Assembly (NCBI RefSeq): GCF_900187295.1
Contig: NZ_LT906473.1
Span: 310,001-374,000, forward strand
Reading direction: 5' to 3'
DNA: 64,000 bases
Origin: Corynebacterium cystitidis
GTDB taxonomy: Bacteria; Actinomycetota; Actinomycetes; Mycobacteriales; Mycobacteriaceae
Shown here piece after piece: positions 8,581-18,914 of the stretch. The position numbers were made by a program, and so were the translations under genes. Under the pieces are notes generated by a model. That model was not told the origin of the DNA, made no database searches, and was given only the letters and a program-made list of their open reading frames with translations. How positions within the stretch are numbered: position 1 is the stretch's first letter; every line of letters begins with the position of its first letter.

Positions 8581-9291
8581 TTAGGCGTAGAGCGCGCGGC
8601 GAACCTCGGAGAGAATCTCGCGGGAGGCGGCTTCCGCGGCTTCTGCGTCGCCGGAGGCGATAGCGTTTGCCAAATCCTCGTGTAGATCCATGGCTTCTTC
8701 TACTGGGCTATCGGGCTGGAGGCCGTGGCGGGTGCGCCCCTCAAGGGCGTGGAGAAGCGACATCGCCAAGGCACTAATCATCTCATTGCCGCTGGCCTGG
8801 AAGATCAGAGTATGAAATTCCTTGTCTGCTGCGAGGAATTCTTCGGAAGCGCCCCGGTCCCGAGAGCCCAGCTCGCGTAACTCTTCGGCGAGGACGATCA
8901 GCCGGTCTGCCTGTTGCCTTGTGGCATGCTTCGCTGCGTTGAATGCAGCAATGGGTTCTAGGGCAATGCGCAGTTCCGTTAAGGATTTAAGCTGGTCGGC
9001 GCGCTGCTCGTCGGAAGCCAACCGCCAGCTGATCACGGAGGCGTCGAAAACAGCCCACGATGATTGAGGAAGTACCGTAATACCCACGCGACGTGACGAG
9101 GACACTAGCCCGAGTTGCTCCAACGCGCGCATTGCTTCGCGGGCGACGGTACGAGAAATGCCGAAGCGGGCAGAGATGTCCTGCAGGGTAAAAGTTCGTC
9201 CCTCTGGAATGGAACCGGCGACGATTTCGCCACCGAGCTGGTCAAGGACCGATGTCAGTAAAGGGGTCGCAGGCGACTCGGGGGTTGGCAT
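8581..9291 (-). CDS. GntR-family (FadR subfamily) transcriptional regulator
   Basis: The 236-residue protein has an N-terminal GntR winged helix (TFTLQDISARFGISRTVAREAMRALEQLGLV, about residues 33-65). An all-helical FCD ligand-binding domain follows, with LTELRIALEPIAAFNAA, AADKEFHTLIFQASGN and HEDLANAI. The length and layout resemble the GntR1/GntR2 regulators of gluconate and central carbon genes in C. glutamicum. An upstream element ATTGTAGTACCGGT is close to the site I recall for them. The start MPTPESP (9291) is preferred to a longer frame reaching 9465 because family members begin just before the winged helix. Gluconokinase lies at 40.4 kb, so a gluconate role is plausible but inferred. 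Confidence 0.8.
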   Translation of the reverse strand: MPTPESPATPLLTSVLDQLGGEIVAGSIPEGRTFTLQDISARFGISRTVAREAMRALEQLGLVSSSRRVGITVLPQSSWAVFDASVISWRLASDEQRADQLKSLTELRIALEPIAAFNAAKHATRQQADRLIVLAEELRELGSRDRGASEEFLAADKEFHTLIFQASGNEMISALAMSLLHALEGRTRHGLQPDSPVEEAMDLHEDLANAIASGDAEAAEAASREILSEVRRALYA

Positions 9292-9310
9292 CGCGTAACC
9301 ATCCTTGAAT

Positions 9311-9324
9311 ATTGTAGTACCGGT
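9311..9324. promoter_or_regulatory. Candidate GntR-type operator
   Basis: ATTGTAGTACCGGT, 20 bases upstream of the regulator start, resembles the GntR1/2 binding consensus that I recall as TATGATAGTACCAAT. This suggests autoregulation. The match is by eye and only partial. Confidence 0.4.
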
Positions 9325-9556
9325 GAATTTTATAGTTATTACCTTACGCGTGCGGGGCGTGGAAAAGACAATGAATCCGAAATTAGGGGGTAGTCCATGA
9401 TCGTACAAACAAACACGGTCAGAAGCGTAAATTTCTGCATCCGGGGTGCTATGCGTCTGGCACAATCGGGCAAGTAATCTTATTTTTTAGCTGGGGTAGG
9501 GTAGTGCCTAAAGTAGTGGCATAGAAGTGGGCAGCACTATCTCCAAGCCTGCCCCA

Positions 9557-10611
<1,055 letters not shown>

Positions 10612-11054
10612 AAGCTACCTTGGGCCGCCTAGGGCCGTGAACCTCCGTCAAGCGCCTCCCGCCTCCTTGTTGAGGTTGCGAGGAGCTTGTGCACTTCATG
10701 CAGGATATATTCAGATTGGCGGTAGTATATGTCCGTGTGTCCCGAGGCTCAACCCTTAGTTTGAACTCCATTAGGGGGCAATGATCGCAAGCGCTTCCCC
10801 GTTAAAACGCGCCCATAGGTACCACCAAACTTCGAATCCCCTGCTTATTGGTCGGGATTCATCTCAAAATATTAATCGGATAAAGATTATTTCGGCAGTA
10901 CGGCCGTAACGCTATAGACTCTTAAGCGTTGCTAGCCCAAGGTGGTTAGAAATTTGTTGTCTCTCTGTGTGCTTGCCTGCAGCATGCGCGTAGGGAGGTA
11001 TTATAGGGCGTCACGGCCACTTCGGACGTGGACGTCAGTAGTCAGGAGGATCGT
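10612..11054. other. Intergenic region between nrdF and ctaD
   Basis: This 443-base stretch contains no open frame that I can support. It must hold the end of the nrdF message and the ctaD promoter. A TATTAT hexamer near 11000 followed by GGGCGTCACG is a possible ctaD -10. Short inverted stretches are present (for example CCACTTCGGACGTGG near 11018), but I recognise no defined operator or RNA. Confidence 0.5.
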
Positions 11055-12749
11055 ATGACCGCAGTTGCGCCTCGGCTAGACGACTATGTCCAGCCACAAC
11101 GCCCGGAACCTTTCGGTAATGAACGCAAGGGTTCCCAGCTTTATAAAGTTCTTACCACGACGGACCACAAGGCACTTGGTGCCTGGTACCTCGTGATGTC
11201 CTTCGTCTGGTTCTTCGTTGGTGGTCTCATGGCACTGCTGATCCGTTCGGAGCTATTCTCCCCGGGTCTTCAGTTCCTCTCCAACGAGCAGTTCAACCAG
11301 CTGTTCACTATGCACGGCACGATTATGCTGCTTGCATTCGGTACCCCAGTTGTCTGGGGTTTTGCTAACTTCGTCCTGCCGCTGCAAATCGGTGCACCGG
11401 ATGTGTCTTTCCCTCGCCTCAACGCGTTCGGCTTCTGGATTACCCAGATCGGCGTTGTCGCGATGCTGGCGGGCTTCATAACGCCAGGCGGAGCTGCAGA
11501 CTTCGGTTGGACCATGTACGTGCCGCTGTCTGACCAGGTTCACACCCCAGGCGTGGGTGCTGACCTGTGGATCATTGGTGTTGGTGCTACCGGTATCGGT
11601 ACTGTCGCCTCCGCGATCAACATGATCACCACCGTACTGACGATGCGTGCGCCGGGCATGACTATGTTCCGCCTACCAGTGTTCACCTGGACCATCTTTG
11701 CGGCATCCATCATCGCTTTGATGATCTTCCCTTTGCTGCTCGCAGCGGCTTTGGGAGTTCTCTACGACCGCAAGCTCGGTGCCCACATCTTCGACACCGC
11801 TAATGGTGGCGCTATCCTGTGGCAGCACCTGTTCTGGTTCTTCGGCCACCCTGAGGTGTACGTTCTCGCCCTGCCGTTCTTCGGTATCATCTCCGAGGTC
11901 ATCCCAGTGTTCTCTCGGAAGCCGATCTTCGGCTACATTGGCCTAGTCTTCGCAACCCTAGCGATTGCGGGACTGTCCATGTCCGTGTGGGCACACCACA
12001 TGTACGCCACCGGCGCGGTTCTGCTGCCCTTCTTCTCCTTCATGACCTTCCTGATCGCGGTTCCAACCGGAGTGAAGTTCTTCAACTGGGTGGGCACCAT
12101 GTGGAATGGTCACATCACCTGGCAGTCTCCGATGATCTGGTCCATGGGCTTCATGGCAACCTTCCTCTTCGGTGGTCTGACCGGCATTATGCTGGCCTCC
12201 CCACCGCTCGACTTCCACCTGCAAGATTCCTACTTCGTCGTTGCGCACTTCCACTACACCCTGTTCGGCACCGTAGTATTTGCTTCCTTTGCTGGAGTGT
12301 ACTTCTGGTTCCCGAAGATCACCGGACGCATGGCAGACGAAGGCCTAGCAAAGTGGCACTTCTGGTTAACCTTCATCGGTTTCCACACCACCTTCCTGAT
12401 CCAGCACTGGCTAGGAAACATGGGTATGCCACGCCGCTACGCCGACTACCTGGACTCTGACGGCTTCACCCTGTTCAACCAGATCTCCACGATTGGTTCC
12501 TTCATCCTGGGTGCGTCGGTCATCCCACTGATCTGGAACATCTTCAAGTCCTGGCGCTACGGCGAGATTGTTACCGTCGACGATCCATGGGGCTACGGCA
12601 ACTCCCTAGAGTGGGCCACCTCCTGCCCACCACCACGCCACAACTTCACCTCCCTGCCACGTATCCGCTCCGAGCGCCCAGCGTTCGAGCTGCACTACCC
12701 GCATATGGTGGAGCGCATGCGCAAGGAAGCCCACGTCGGCTCACACTAA
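11055..12749 (+). CDS. ctaD: Cytochrome c oxidase subunit I (aa3 type)
   Basis: This is the core proton-pumping subunit of the cytochrome aa3 oxidase, an inner-membrane protein of 564 residues with about 12 helices. Diagnostic segments are [10 protein letters not shown] (haem a ligand), [19 protein letters not shown] (CuB histidine with the cross-linked tyrosine), WAHHMYATG (CuB histidines), PTGVKFFNW, and [16 protein letters not shown] (haem a3/a histidines). The C-terminus [25 protein letters not shown] is the same actinobacterial tail seen in C. glutamicum CtaD. The start [11 protein letters not shown] at 11055 follows AGGAGGA, which decides it over an upstream frame. Other oxidase subunits are not in the window, which is usual for this genus. 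Confidence 0.97.
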   Translation: MTAVAPRLDDYVQPQRPEPFGNERKGSQLYKVLTTTDHKALGAWYLVMSFVWFFVGGLMALLIRSELFSPGLQFLSNEQFNQLFTMHGTIMLLAFGTPVVWGFANFVLPLQIGAPDVSFPRLNAFGFWITQIGVVAMLAGFITPGGAADFGWTMYVPLSDQVHTPGVGADLWIIGVGATGIGTVASAINMITTVLTMRAPGMTMFRLPVFTWTIFAASIIALMIFPLLLAAALGVLYDRKLGAHIFDTANGGAILWQHLFWFFGHPEVYVLALPFFGIISEVIPVFSRKPIFGYIGLVFATLAIAGLSMSVWAHHMYATGAVLLPFFSFMTFLIAVPTGVKFFNWVGTMWNGHITWQSPMIWSMGFMATFLFGGLTGIMLASPPLDFHLQDSYFVVAHFHYTLFGTVVFASFAGVYFWFPKITGRMADEGLAKWHFWLTFIGFHTTFLIQHWLGNMGMPRRYADYLDSDGFTLFNQISTIGSFILGASVIPLIWNIFKSWRYGEIVTVDDPWGYGNSLEWATSCPPPRHNFTSLPRIRSERPAFELHYPHMVERMRKEAHVGSH

Positions 12750-12799
12750 GAGCCACGGCTTTACCCCAAGCATCTGATCCGACACTGACTACGGTTCAC

Positions 12800-12841
12800 A
12801 ACCCCCGGCTCAACTCCAATCGTTGAGAGTCGGGGGTTTTG
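12800..12841 (+). terminator. Intrinsic terminator of ctaD
   Basis: AACCCCCGGCTCAAC (12800-12814) pairs with GTTGAGAGTCGGGGGTTTT (12822-12840) with one bulge, followed by T-rich sequence. Confidence 0.85.
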
Positions 12842-12937
12842 GGGATTATTGGGGGATCACACCGCCTCGGATCGCCCAGATGCCAACAACTGATGTGAAC
12901 TACTGATCCATTCCACTTCGAAGAAAGAACAATCACA

Positions 12938-14203
12938 GTGACTAACCCAGCAACAACCGATGTTGTTGATCTCCTGCCCGGTCTCACACACGCGGTGATC
13001 ACCATTACCGGCCCCGATCGCCCCGGTGTCTCGGCCTCCGCCTTTAGAGTCCTTTCCTCCCACGACGTGCAACTGCTCGACGTCGAGCAAGCCAACTTTC
13101 GGGGTAACCTCTTCCTCGCGGCTTTCGTCGGGATTCGCGCCGACGGGCTCGAGACACTGGAGCAGGGACTCAACGAAACTTTAAGCCAGTACAACCAACG
13201 CGTCAGCATTGAGGTCGGCGAGCATGTCGCCTCCTCTGGCCAACCCAGGTCCACACACGTTGTTGTCATGCTCGGTAACCCCGTGAACGCGGCAGATGTT
13301 TCTGCCGTCGGGCGCACACTGGCAAACTTCGACGCAAACATCGACCGCATCCGCGGAATCTCAGACTACCCAGTGACAGGCCTCGAACTGTTCTGCACGA
13401 TACCCAACTACACTCCCGGTGACGGCAAGGCGATCCGCGAAGCGCTCGCAGAACTCACCCCTCGCCTCGGAGTGGACCTCGCCATTGAAGGTGCAGGGCT
13501 GACACGCCGCGCGAAGCGACTCGTGTGCTTCGACTGCGATTCCACCCTGATCACCGGCGAAGTCATTGAAATGCTGGCTGCTCATGCAGGAAAAGAAACA
13601 GAGGTGGCCGCGGTTACCGAACGGGCGATGCGGGGCGAACTCGATTTCGAAGAGTCCTTGCGTGAGCGTGTTAAGACCCTGGCAGGCCTTGATGCTTCTG
13701 TCATCGACGAGGTAGCCCGCGATATTGAGCTCACCCCAGGTGCTCGCACCACGATCCGCACGTTGAAAAAGATGGGGTACCGAACTGCCGTGGTCTCCGG
13801 CGGTTTCGTGCAGGTACTCGAGGACCTAGCGGAGGACCTGCAGCTGGACTACGTGCGTGCCAACACCCTAGAGATTGTCGATGGCAAGCTCACCGGCAAC
13901 GTGGTGGGCAAGATTGTTGACCGTGCAGCCAAAGCAGAATTCCTCAAGGAATTCGCGCAGGACTCCGGCTTGACGATGCAGCAGACTGTTGCGGTAGGCG
14001 ACGGCGCCAACGATATCGACATGCTCTCCGCTGCCGGCCTCGGTGTGGCATTCAACGCCAAGCCAGCGTTGAAGCAGATCGCGGACACATCCGTCAACAC
14101 ACCGTTCCTGGATTCAGTGCTCTACATTTTGGGCGTTCCGCGCAGCGAAATCGACGATTCAGACTTCAAAGACGGCACGTACCGGAAAGTACCTCTCCAC
14201 TAA
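12938..14203 (+). CDS. serB: Phosphoserine phosphatase
   Basis: SerB catalyses the last step of serine synthesis, O-phosphoserine to serine. The 421 residues have N-terminal ACT-type regulatory sequence (ITGPDRPGVSASAFRVL near residues 27-43, with a second ACT-like unit near 105-180). A C-terminal HAD phosphatase domain follows, with the nucleophile motif CFDCDSTLITGEVIEM (about residue 195), SGGFVQVLEDLA (motif II), and VGDGANDIDMLSAAGLGVAF (motif IV). The GTG start follows GAAGAAAGAACAATCACA. The stop overlaps the ATG of the next gene (TAATG), so the pair is translationally coupled. Confidence 0.95.
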   Translation: MTNPATTDVVDLLPGLTHAVITITGPDRPGVSASAFRVLSSHDVQLLDVEQANFRGNLFLAAFVGIRADGLETLEQGLNETLSQYNQRVSIEVGEHVASSGQPRSTHVVVMLGNPVNAADVSAVGRTLANFDANIDRIRGISDYPVTGLELFCTIPNYTPGDGKAIREALAELTPRLGVDLAIEGAGLTRRAKRLVCFDCDSTLITGEVIEMLAAHAGKETEVAAVTERAMRGELDFEESLRERVKTLAGLDASVIDEVARDIELTPGARTTIRTLKKMGYRTAVVSGGFVQVLEDLAEDLQLDYVRANTLEIVDGKLTGNVVGKIVDRAAKAEFLKEFAQDSGLTMQQTVAVGDGANDIDMLSAAGLGVAFNAKPALKQIADTSVNTPFLDSVLYILGVPRSEIDDSDFKDGTYRKVPLH

Positions 14204-14961
14204 TGCACGACGACAGCCCCAGCGAGGAAAGCCTCATCGCAGCCGCCCACGCTGTACTGTCCCGCAGCGTGTCGTCGGACCGGCGTGACCGCCATGAGAA
14301 CCCTGACGATCCGTCGACTGTGCAAGCCATGCAGATCGCGTTGCACCTGCCTAAGCAGGATCCGCCGGACCGCAACGCCGTGCTCGTTGCTGCCGCACAA
14401 GCCGTCGTTGGAGTGTGCTTGGCACCACAGGCAGGCCAGGATGGTCCATGGCGCGACGGCCTGACAAGCTGGTACAGCCATCTTATCCGCAAAGTTGCTC
14501 GACGAGGACGCAACAAGGCGTGGGACGACGTTCAGGAGTTTCCCGGCGTGACCGCTAGCGTTCGCGGCGCGCAGGTGCGTGCGTTCGTTCCCAGCGCGGT
14601 GTCGGAAGTGCCGGCGCCCATTAAGAAGTTACAGATTCACGGCACCGACTTACCCGCGAGCAAGACAACCGCGCTGGAGCCACGCGTGCCGACGATCGCA
14701 GTTGACGCGGCGTTGAACATGACAGTGGGCAAAGCCGCAGCCCAAGTCGGCCACGCCTCAATGTTGTGGGCCGCGCAATTGTCTACGAGCCAGGCGGTGT
14801 CTTGGGCCCTGACCGGTTTTCCACTCAATGTTGTGGAGTGTTCAGGAGAAGCTTTCGTTCAGGCGGCGAGAACACCGGGGGCACTGTGCGTGCGCGATGC
14901 GGGTTTTACCGAAATCGCTGCTGATTCTGTCACGGCGGCAATTTTTAGGAGAATTATTTAG
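14203..14961 (+). CDS. PTH2-family peptidyl-tRNA hydrolase-like protein
   Basis: The C-terminal third of this 252-residue protein (about residues 165-250) resembles the PTH2 fold, with TIAVDAALNMTVGKAAAQVGHASM (the conserved lysine and glutamine-histidine region) and CVRDAGFTEIAADSVT near the end. PTH2 enzymes recycle peptidyl-tRNAs that drop off ribosomes. The N-terminal ~150 residues have no family I recognise; they contain GPWRDGLTSWY and an arginine-rich RKVARRGRNKAWDD. The start is fixed by the TAATG overlap with serB. It ends 8 bases inside the convergent helicase gene. It may be a specialised hydrolase rather than the main cellular one. Confidence 0.65.
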   Translation: MHDDSPSEESLIAAAHAVLSRSVSSDRRDRHENPDDPSTVQAMQIALHLPKQDPPDRNAVLVAAAQAVVGVCLAPQAGQDGPWRDGLTSWYSHLIRKVARRGRNKAWDDVQEFPGVTASVRGAQVRAFVPSAVSEVPAPIKKLQIHGTDLPASKTTALEPRVPTIAVDAALNMTVGKAAAQVGHASMLWAAQLSTSQAVSWALTGFPLNVVECSGEAFVQAARTPGALCVRDAGFTEIAADSVTAAIFRRII

Positions 14962-16933
14962 GGGTAGGAGCTGGAGCGACCAAGCGTCGTAAAGCACCGC
15001 GGACAACATCAGGGTCGGTCGTAGTCCAGAAATCCGGCAGACTCTTGCGCAGGAAAGCACTATAGCGCTTCGTCGTGAAGCGATTATCCAGTACAGCGAC
15101 GACGCCACGATCAGTCACCCGACGCAACAAGCGCCCCGCTCCCTGCGCCATAAGCAGCGCAGCGTGAGTAGCCGAGACTTCCATGAAACCGGAACGCCCG
15201 GCGGCATCGGCGGCCTTGGATCGGGCCTGCAACAGGGGATCATCGGGGCGAGGAAACGGGATCCGGTCGATGATCACCAGCGACAGGGACTTACCTGGCA
15301 CATCGACGCCCTGCCATAACGTAAGCGTGCCAAACAGGCACGCGTTTTCGTTCTTGGCGAACTTATCGACGAGCAACCCAATCGAATCCTCACCTTGAAC
15401 AAAAATCTCAAACGGTAGGCGGGTACGCATCGCCTCCGCTGCCTGCTGGGCCGCGCGTTTCGACGAGAACAGCCCCAGCGTGCGGCCCCCAGCAGCGGTA
15501 ATCAGCCCCGCAATTTCGCCGAGGGTTTCTTCTGAGAGCCCCTCACGACCCGGTGTGGGCAAGTGCGCGGCATTGTAGAGGATGCCGGACTTCCGGGGAT
15601 CAAACGGCGTACCCGCATCAAGGCTGTCCCAGGTTCCTTGTGGCAACCCCCAGCTAGCTGCCATCGCCTCAAAGTTGCCACCAATGGTCAACGTCGCGGA
15701 GGTAAGAACCACAGTCTGCTCGCCGAACAGGCGATCATGCAGCAAGCCCGCCACCGATAACGGGGCCACCGCCACCGTATCGCCATAACGTTCGGAGCGC
15801 TCGAGCCACACCACGTCATCATATTCGGCAGGATTCTCCTCATCGAAGACGGCCAGGATGCGCACCACTGCATCATGCTGATCCTGCAAGTGATTCTTTA
15901 AATTCTCGCGCTCGGCAAAACGCTCAGGGTCATTTAGCATTTCGCCTTCAGGAGTGCGCGCAATCTCCTCACGGGTGCGCCACAGCCCGTCGCGCACGGC
16001 GACGAAAGAGCTACGGGCGGAATCGGAAATATTCTCCCACCGGCCCGGCTGCTCCAGATCGACCACGGAAGTGAAGTCGTCGATCACATTCTCAAGGTCC
16101 TGCTTCTGCTTTGTCGCATCGAGCTTGCCCGCGCGTTTCGCCGACATCGATAGCGCACGCGCAGAGATCTCGGAGGTAGCCACCGACGTGATGCGCCCAT
16201 CGAGCTCATGCGCCTCATCGATGACCACCACATCATGCTCCGGAAGAATATTGACATCTGCTAGCGCATCGATGGCAAGCAGAGCGTGGTTGGTCACGAC
16301 AACATCAACGTCACGGGTTTTCGCCTTCGCACGTTCCGCGAAGCACTCCTCGCCATGCGGGCAGCGGGCTGCCCCCAAACACTCGGCAGCCGTGACTGAA
16401 ACCTGGCGCCAAGCTAAGTCAGGCACGCCGGGGTCGAGGTCATCGCGGTCGCCGGTTTCAGTGTCCTGGGCCCACTCATGGACACGGGCGACATGCTGGC
16501 CCATCCAGCTGGTCGCATCATCGTCGAATAGCGCATCCGGTTCCTTGTCTTCAACGGATAGTTTGTGCAGGCACACGTAGTTGGAGCGGCCCTTTTGGAT
16601 AGCAAACGTGGGGCGGCGTTCCATGACTGGTTCGAGGGCGTCGGCAAGCCGTGGAAGGTCGCGTTCCACGAGCTGGCGCTGCAACGCCAACGTTGCGGTG
16701 GACACGACAACGGTGGAATCTTCGGCTTGGGCGTGGCGAATTGCAGGAACCAAGTACGCCAAAGATTTTCCCGTCCCAGTTCCGGCCTGCACAGCAAGGT
16801 GCCGTTCCTGCTCGAGCGCATTGGTGACAGCCTCGGCCATCGCTACCTGGCCGTCCCGCTTTGCGCCGCCGAGGGCGTCTACTGCAGTAGCAAGCAGGTC
16901 GGTGGTGGTCTGGGTCAACGGCTGGTCACTCAC
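14954..16933 (-). CDS. dinG: ATP-dependent helicase of the DinG/XPD family
   Basis: This 659-residue superfamily 2 helicase probably unwinds damaged DNA, D-loops, R-loops or G-quadruplexes. It shows Walker A QAGTGTGKSLAYL (residues 49-61), the iron-sulfur cluster cysteines (YVCLHK, ECLGAARCPHGEEC), the Walker B box VVIDEAHELDGR, VVLTSATLTIGG, FGTLTLWQGVDVPG, and the C-terminal QGAGRLLRRVTDRGVVAVLDNRF. The length and four-cysteine FeS insertion fit the bacterial DinG-like group without an N-terminal exonuclease. Its 3' end overlaps the convergent PTH2-like gene by 8 bases. The name is by family; some annotations call the actinobacterial protein simply DEAD/DEAH helicase. Confidence 0.88.
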   Translation of the reverse strand: MSDQPLTQTTTDLLATAVDALGGAKRDGQVAMAEAVTNALEQERHLAVQAGTGTGKSLAYLVPAIRHAQAEDSTVVVSTATLALQRQLVERDLPRLADALEPVMERRPTFAIQKGRSNYVCLHKLSVEDKEPDALFDDDATSWMGQHVARVHEWAQDTETGDRDDLDPGVPDLAWRQVSVTAAECLGAARCPHGEECFAERAKAKTRDVDVVVTNHALLAIDALADVNILPEHDVVVIDEAHELDGRITSVATSEISARALSMSAKRAGKLDATKQKQDLENVIDDFTSVVDLEQPGRWENISDSARSSFVAVRDGLWRTREEIARTPEGEMLNDPERFAERENLKNHLQDQHDAVVRILAVFDEENPAEYDDVVWLERSERYGDTVAVAPLSVAGLLHDRLFGEQTVVLTSATLTIGGNFEAMAASWGLPQGTWDSLDAGTPFDPRKSGILYNAAHLPTPGREGLSEETLGEIAGLITAAGGRTLGLFSSKRAAQQAAEAMRTRLPFEIFVQGEDSIGLLVDKFAKNENACLFGTLTLWQGVDVPGKSLSLVIIDRIPFPRPDDPLLQARSKAADAAGRSGFMEVSATHAALLMAQGAGRLLRRVTDRGVVAVLDNRFTTKRYSAFLRKSLPDFWTTTDPDVVRGALRRLVAPAPTPK

Positions 16934-16977
16934 ACTGGAGAGTGTAGCGCCTGGGCAGATTGAGGTGTCTGCCGTGT

Positions 16978-17533
16978 CTACCGATCGTGTTGTGCTGGTA
17001 CACCAAGTGATTGAATCGGCCTGAGTTGAGGCCCACTTCTTCGATGTCCGGACGCTGTATCTGGCTTTAGCTCTCGGATCTCGGTTTTAAAAACCATTGT
17101 CATCAATAGCATACGCATCCGGTCGAAGTCGAGTATCACCGGGGAGTTGACGATTCACTTCATAACCTTGGTTGTGCATGAAACCTGAATAGAAGTCATG
17201 AGCTCGTCGGCCGTTAGCTGCTACACCGTTTTCACCTCGGAACGTGTCGTCGACATTTCTGCCAGGAAAATCGGGATGTTGTGCTTTCGGATCAAGGTGT
17301 TTGCCCACACCATGAGCCTTCAGCCCTAAAACATCGACCCAGCATCAGGATGGTAGTAGCGGTATAGGTTATACGCCCATCCGGATTCATCGTCGTAGTA
17401 TTGCCCCGCAAACAGCAGTGGTGAGGACTGTTCACCACGCCAGGTACGTGTGCCGTACAGTGTCTGGCTTGCGTGTCCGACAATCTCACTGGTGGCTGGG
17501 TCATGGTCCAGACGTACCCAGCCCCACGGGCGG
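16978..17533 (-). pseudogene. Rhs core fragment with a frameshifted REase-fold toxin tip
   Basis: Reading the minus strand from the pncB stop, the sequence gives WGWVRLDHDP, LYGTRTWRGEQ and GQYYDDESGWAYNLYRYYHPDAG, the RHS-repeat core signature. The expected next part (about 35 residues to the next proline-glycine motif) is missing, and the frame shifts to DVLGLKAHGVGKHLDPKAQHP, the junction at which Rhs toxin tips start. The tip has LPGDTRLRPDAYAIDDNG and, after a second shift in a run of five T near 17092, TEIRELKPDTASG. That D...E.K layout is typical of restriction-endonuclease-fold toxins. The 5' part of the gene is gone. It lies directly behind pncB and has no immunity gene next to it. 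Confidence 0.7.
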
Positions 17534-18877
17534 TTAGTCTTCGGAGGCCTCCGGGAAGCCGGTAAACCGCGTGTTGATCGCCGGCTCGTCGCGCGATAGA
17601 GCCAGACCTTCCCACGGCAGCGTGCGGATTTGCTCCGCCAAATGGTTGCGAGATTCCTCCAAGGTTGGGGGCGTGCCGACGAGCTCCCCACCACGCAGCA
17701 TGGGAACAACCAGCTGGCGGGTATCCAGCCCGGGAAGCTCAGGCGTTGGTCCTTCGAAAGGAGACACAACTTCTTCCACTGCGACCCCTGTGCTGCGGTA
17801 GGCGCGCAGGGCAGTTTTTGCGCCTCCGGTCATGGCCTTGCCCCGGGAGCGCTTTGCGACGGGGTGGCCGTCTACTTCCACGAGCTTGTACACCATGGCT
17901 GCGGTCGGTGCGCCGGAGCCGGTGACCACGGAGGTACCCACACCGTACACGTCGACTGGGTCGCCGCGTAGGCCGGCGATGGCAAATTCGTCAAGGTCGG
18001 AGGAGACCACGATTTTGGTGTTGTATGCGCCGAGCTCGTCGAGTTGGCGGCGCACGCGGCGGGTCACAGCCCCTAAGTCGCCGGAATCAATGCGTACGCC
18101 ACCGAGCTCGGTGCCGGCCACCTCGATCGCGTTGGCGACACCCTGGGTGATGTCGTACGTATCGACGAGCAGCGTGGTGCCCACACCCAGGGAGTTAATC
18201 TGCGACTGGAAAGCCGCCTTCTCGTTGGGAGTGCCGTCTTCATTGACGTGGAGCAGGGTCCACGCGTGCGCTGAGGTGCCGGAGGCGGGGACACCATAGC
18301 GGTAGGAGGCTTCCATGTTGGACGTTGCTTCAAACCCGGCAAGGTAGGCCGCGCGGGCTGCGGTGACCGCAGAGTATTCGTGGGTGCGGCGTGACCCCAT
18401 CTCGATGATGGGGCGGCCGTCAGCTGCGGTGACCATACGTGACGCGGCTGATGCGACGGCGGAGTCCGCGTTCATGATCGATAAAATCACGGTTTCGAGC
18501 ACCACACACTCAGCAAACGTTCCGCGCACCGACAAAATTGGGGAGTACGGGAAGTAGAGATCACCTTCTAAGTAGCCGTCAATGTCGCCGGAGAATTTGT
18601 AGTCGCGCAGGAAATCCTTGGCTTGGTCGTCGAGGAAATCCAGTGTTTCTAGCTGGGCGTCGGTGAAGTGGAAGTCGCGGATGGCACGCAAGACCCGCGA
18701 GGTGCCTGCGACCACGCCGTAGCGGCGCTCGTTTTGCAGTTTGCGGGAGAACACCTCGAACGTGCACTGGCGGTCGGCGGTGCCGTCGCGCAGCGCTGCC
18801 TGCAGCATTGTTAGCTCATACTTGTCGGTGAGAAACGATGTCGAGCGATCTTGACCATGGGAAGAATTATCAGTCAC
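17534..18877 (-). CDS. pncB: Nicotinate phosphoribosyltransferase
   Basis: PncB converts nicotinate and PRPP to nicotinate mononucleotide in the NAD salvage route, upstream of NadE and downstream of PncA (both in this window). The 447 residues show FLTDKYELTMLQAAL at the N-terminus, FEVFSRKLQNERRYGVVAG, EMGSRRTHEYSAVTAARAAYLAG (catalytic histidine region), SGTSAHAW, LVDTYD, VRIDSGDLGAVTRRVR (PRPP binding), and YGVGTSVVTG. The C-terminal segment ends GFPEASED exactly where the Rhs remnant begins. The start follows no strong ribosome site, but the N-terminus matches the family. It is divergent to nothing; the CAP-domain gene upstream runs the same way. Confidence 0.94.
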   Translation of the reverse strand: MTDNSSHGQDRSTSFLTDKYELTMLQAALRDGTADRQCTFEVFSRKLQNERRYGVVAGTSRVLRAIRDFHFTDAQLETLDFLDDQAKDFLRDYKFSGDIDGYLEGDLYFPYSPILSVRGTFAECVVLETVILSIMNADSAVASAASRMVTAADGRPIIEMGSRRTHEYSAVTAARAAYLAGFEATSNMEASYRYGVPASGTSAHAWTLLHVNEDGTPNEKAAFQSQINSLGVGTTLLVDTYDITQGVANAIEVAGTELGGVRIDSGDLGAVTRRVRRQLDELGAYNTKIVVSSDLDEFAIAGLRGDPVDVYGVGTSVVTGSGAPTAAMVYKLVEVDGHPVAKRSRGKAMTGGAKTALRAYRSTGVAVEEVVSPFEGPTPELPGLDTRQLVVPMLRGGELVGTPPTLEESRNHLAEQIRTLPWEGLALSRDEPAINTRFTGFPEASED

Positions 18878-18914
18878 GCAGTTAAGACTATCTCACCCGC
18901 TACGCACGGGCCCA

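Noticed and set aside
9505..9548. NrdR boxes before nrdF
   Set aside because: TGCCTAAAGTAGTGGC and AGCACTATCTCCAAGC resemble half boxes, but symmetry is poor and the spacing is about 28 rather than 31, so I do not claim them.
17534..17769. Minus-strand frame 17326-17769 as one continuous Rhs gene into pncB
   Set aside because: The Rhs-like text begins only at about 17533; beyond that the frame is an overlap shadow of pncB, which is clearly the real coding frame.
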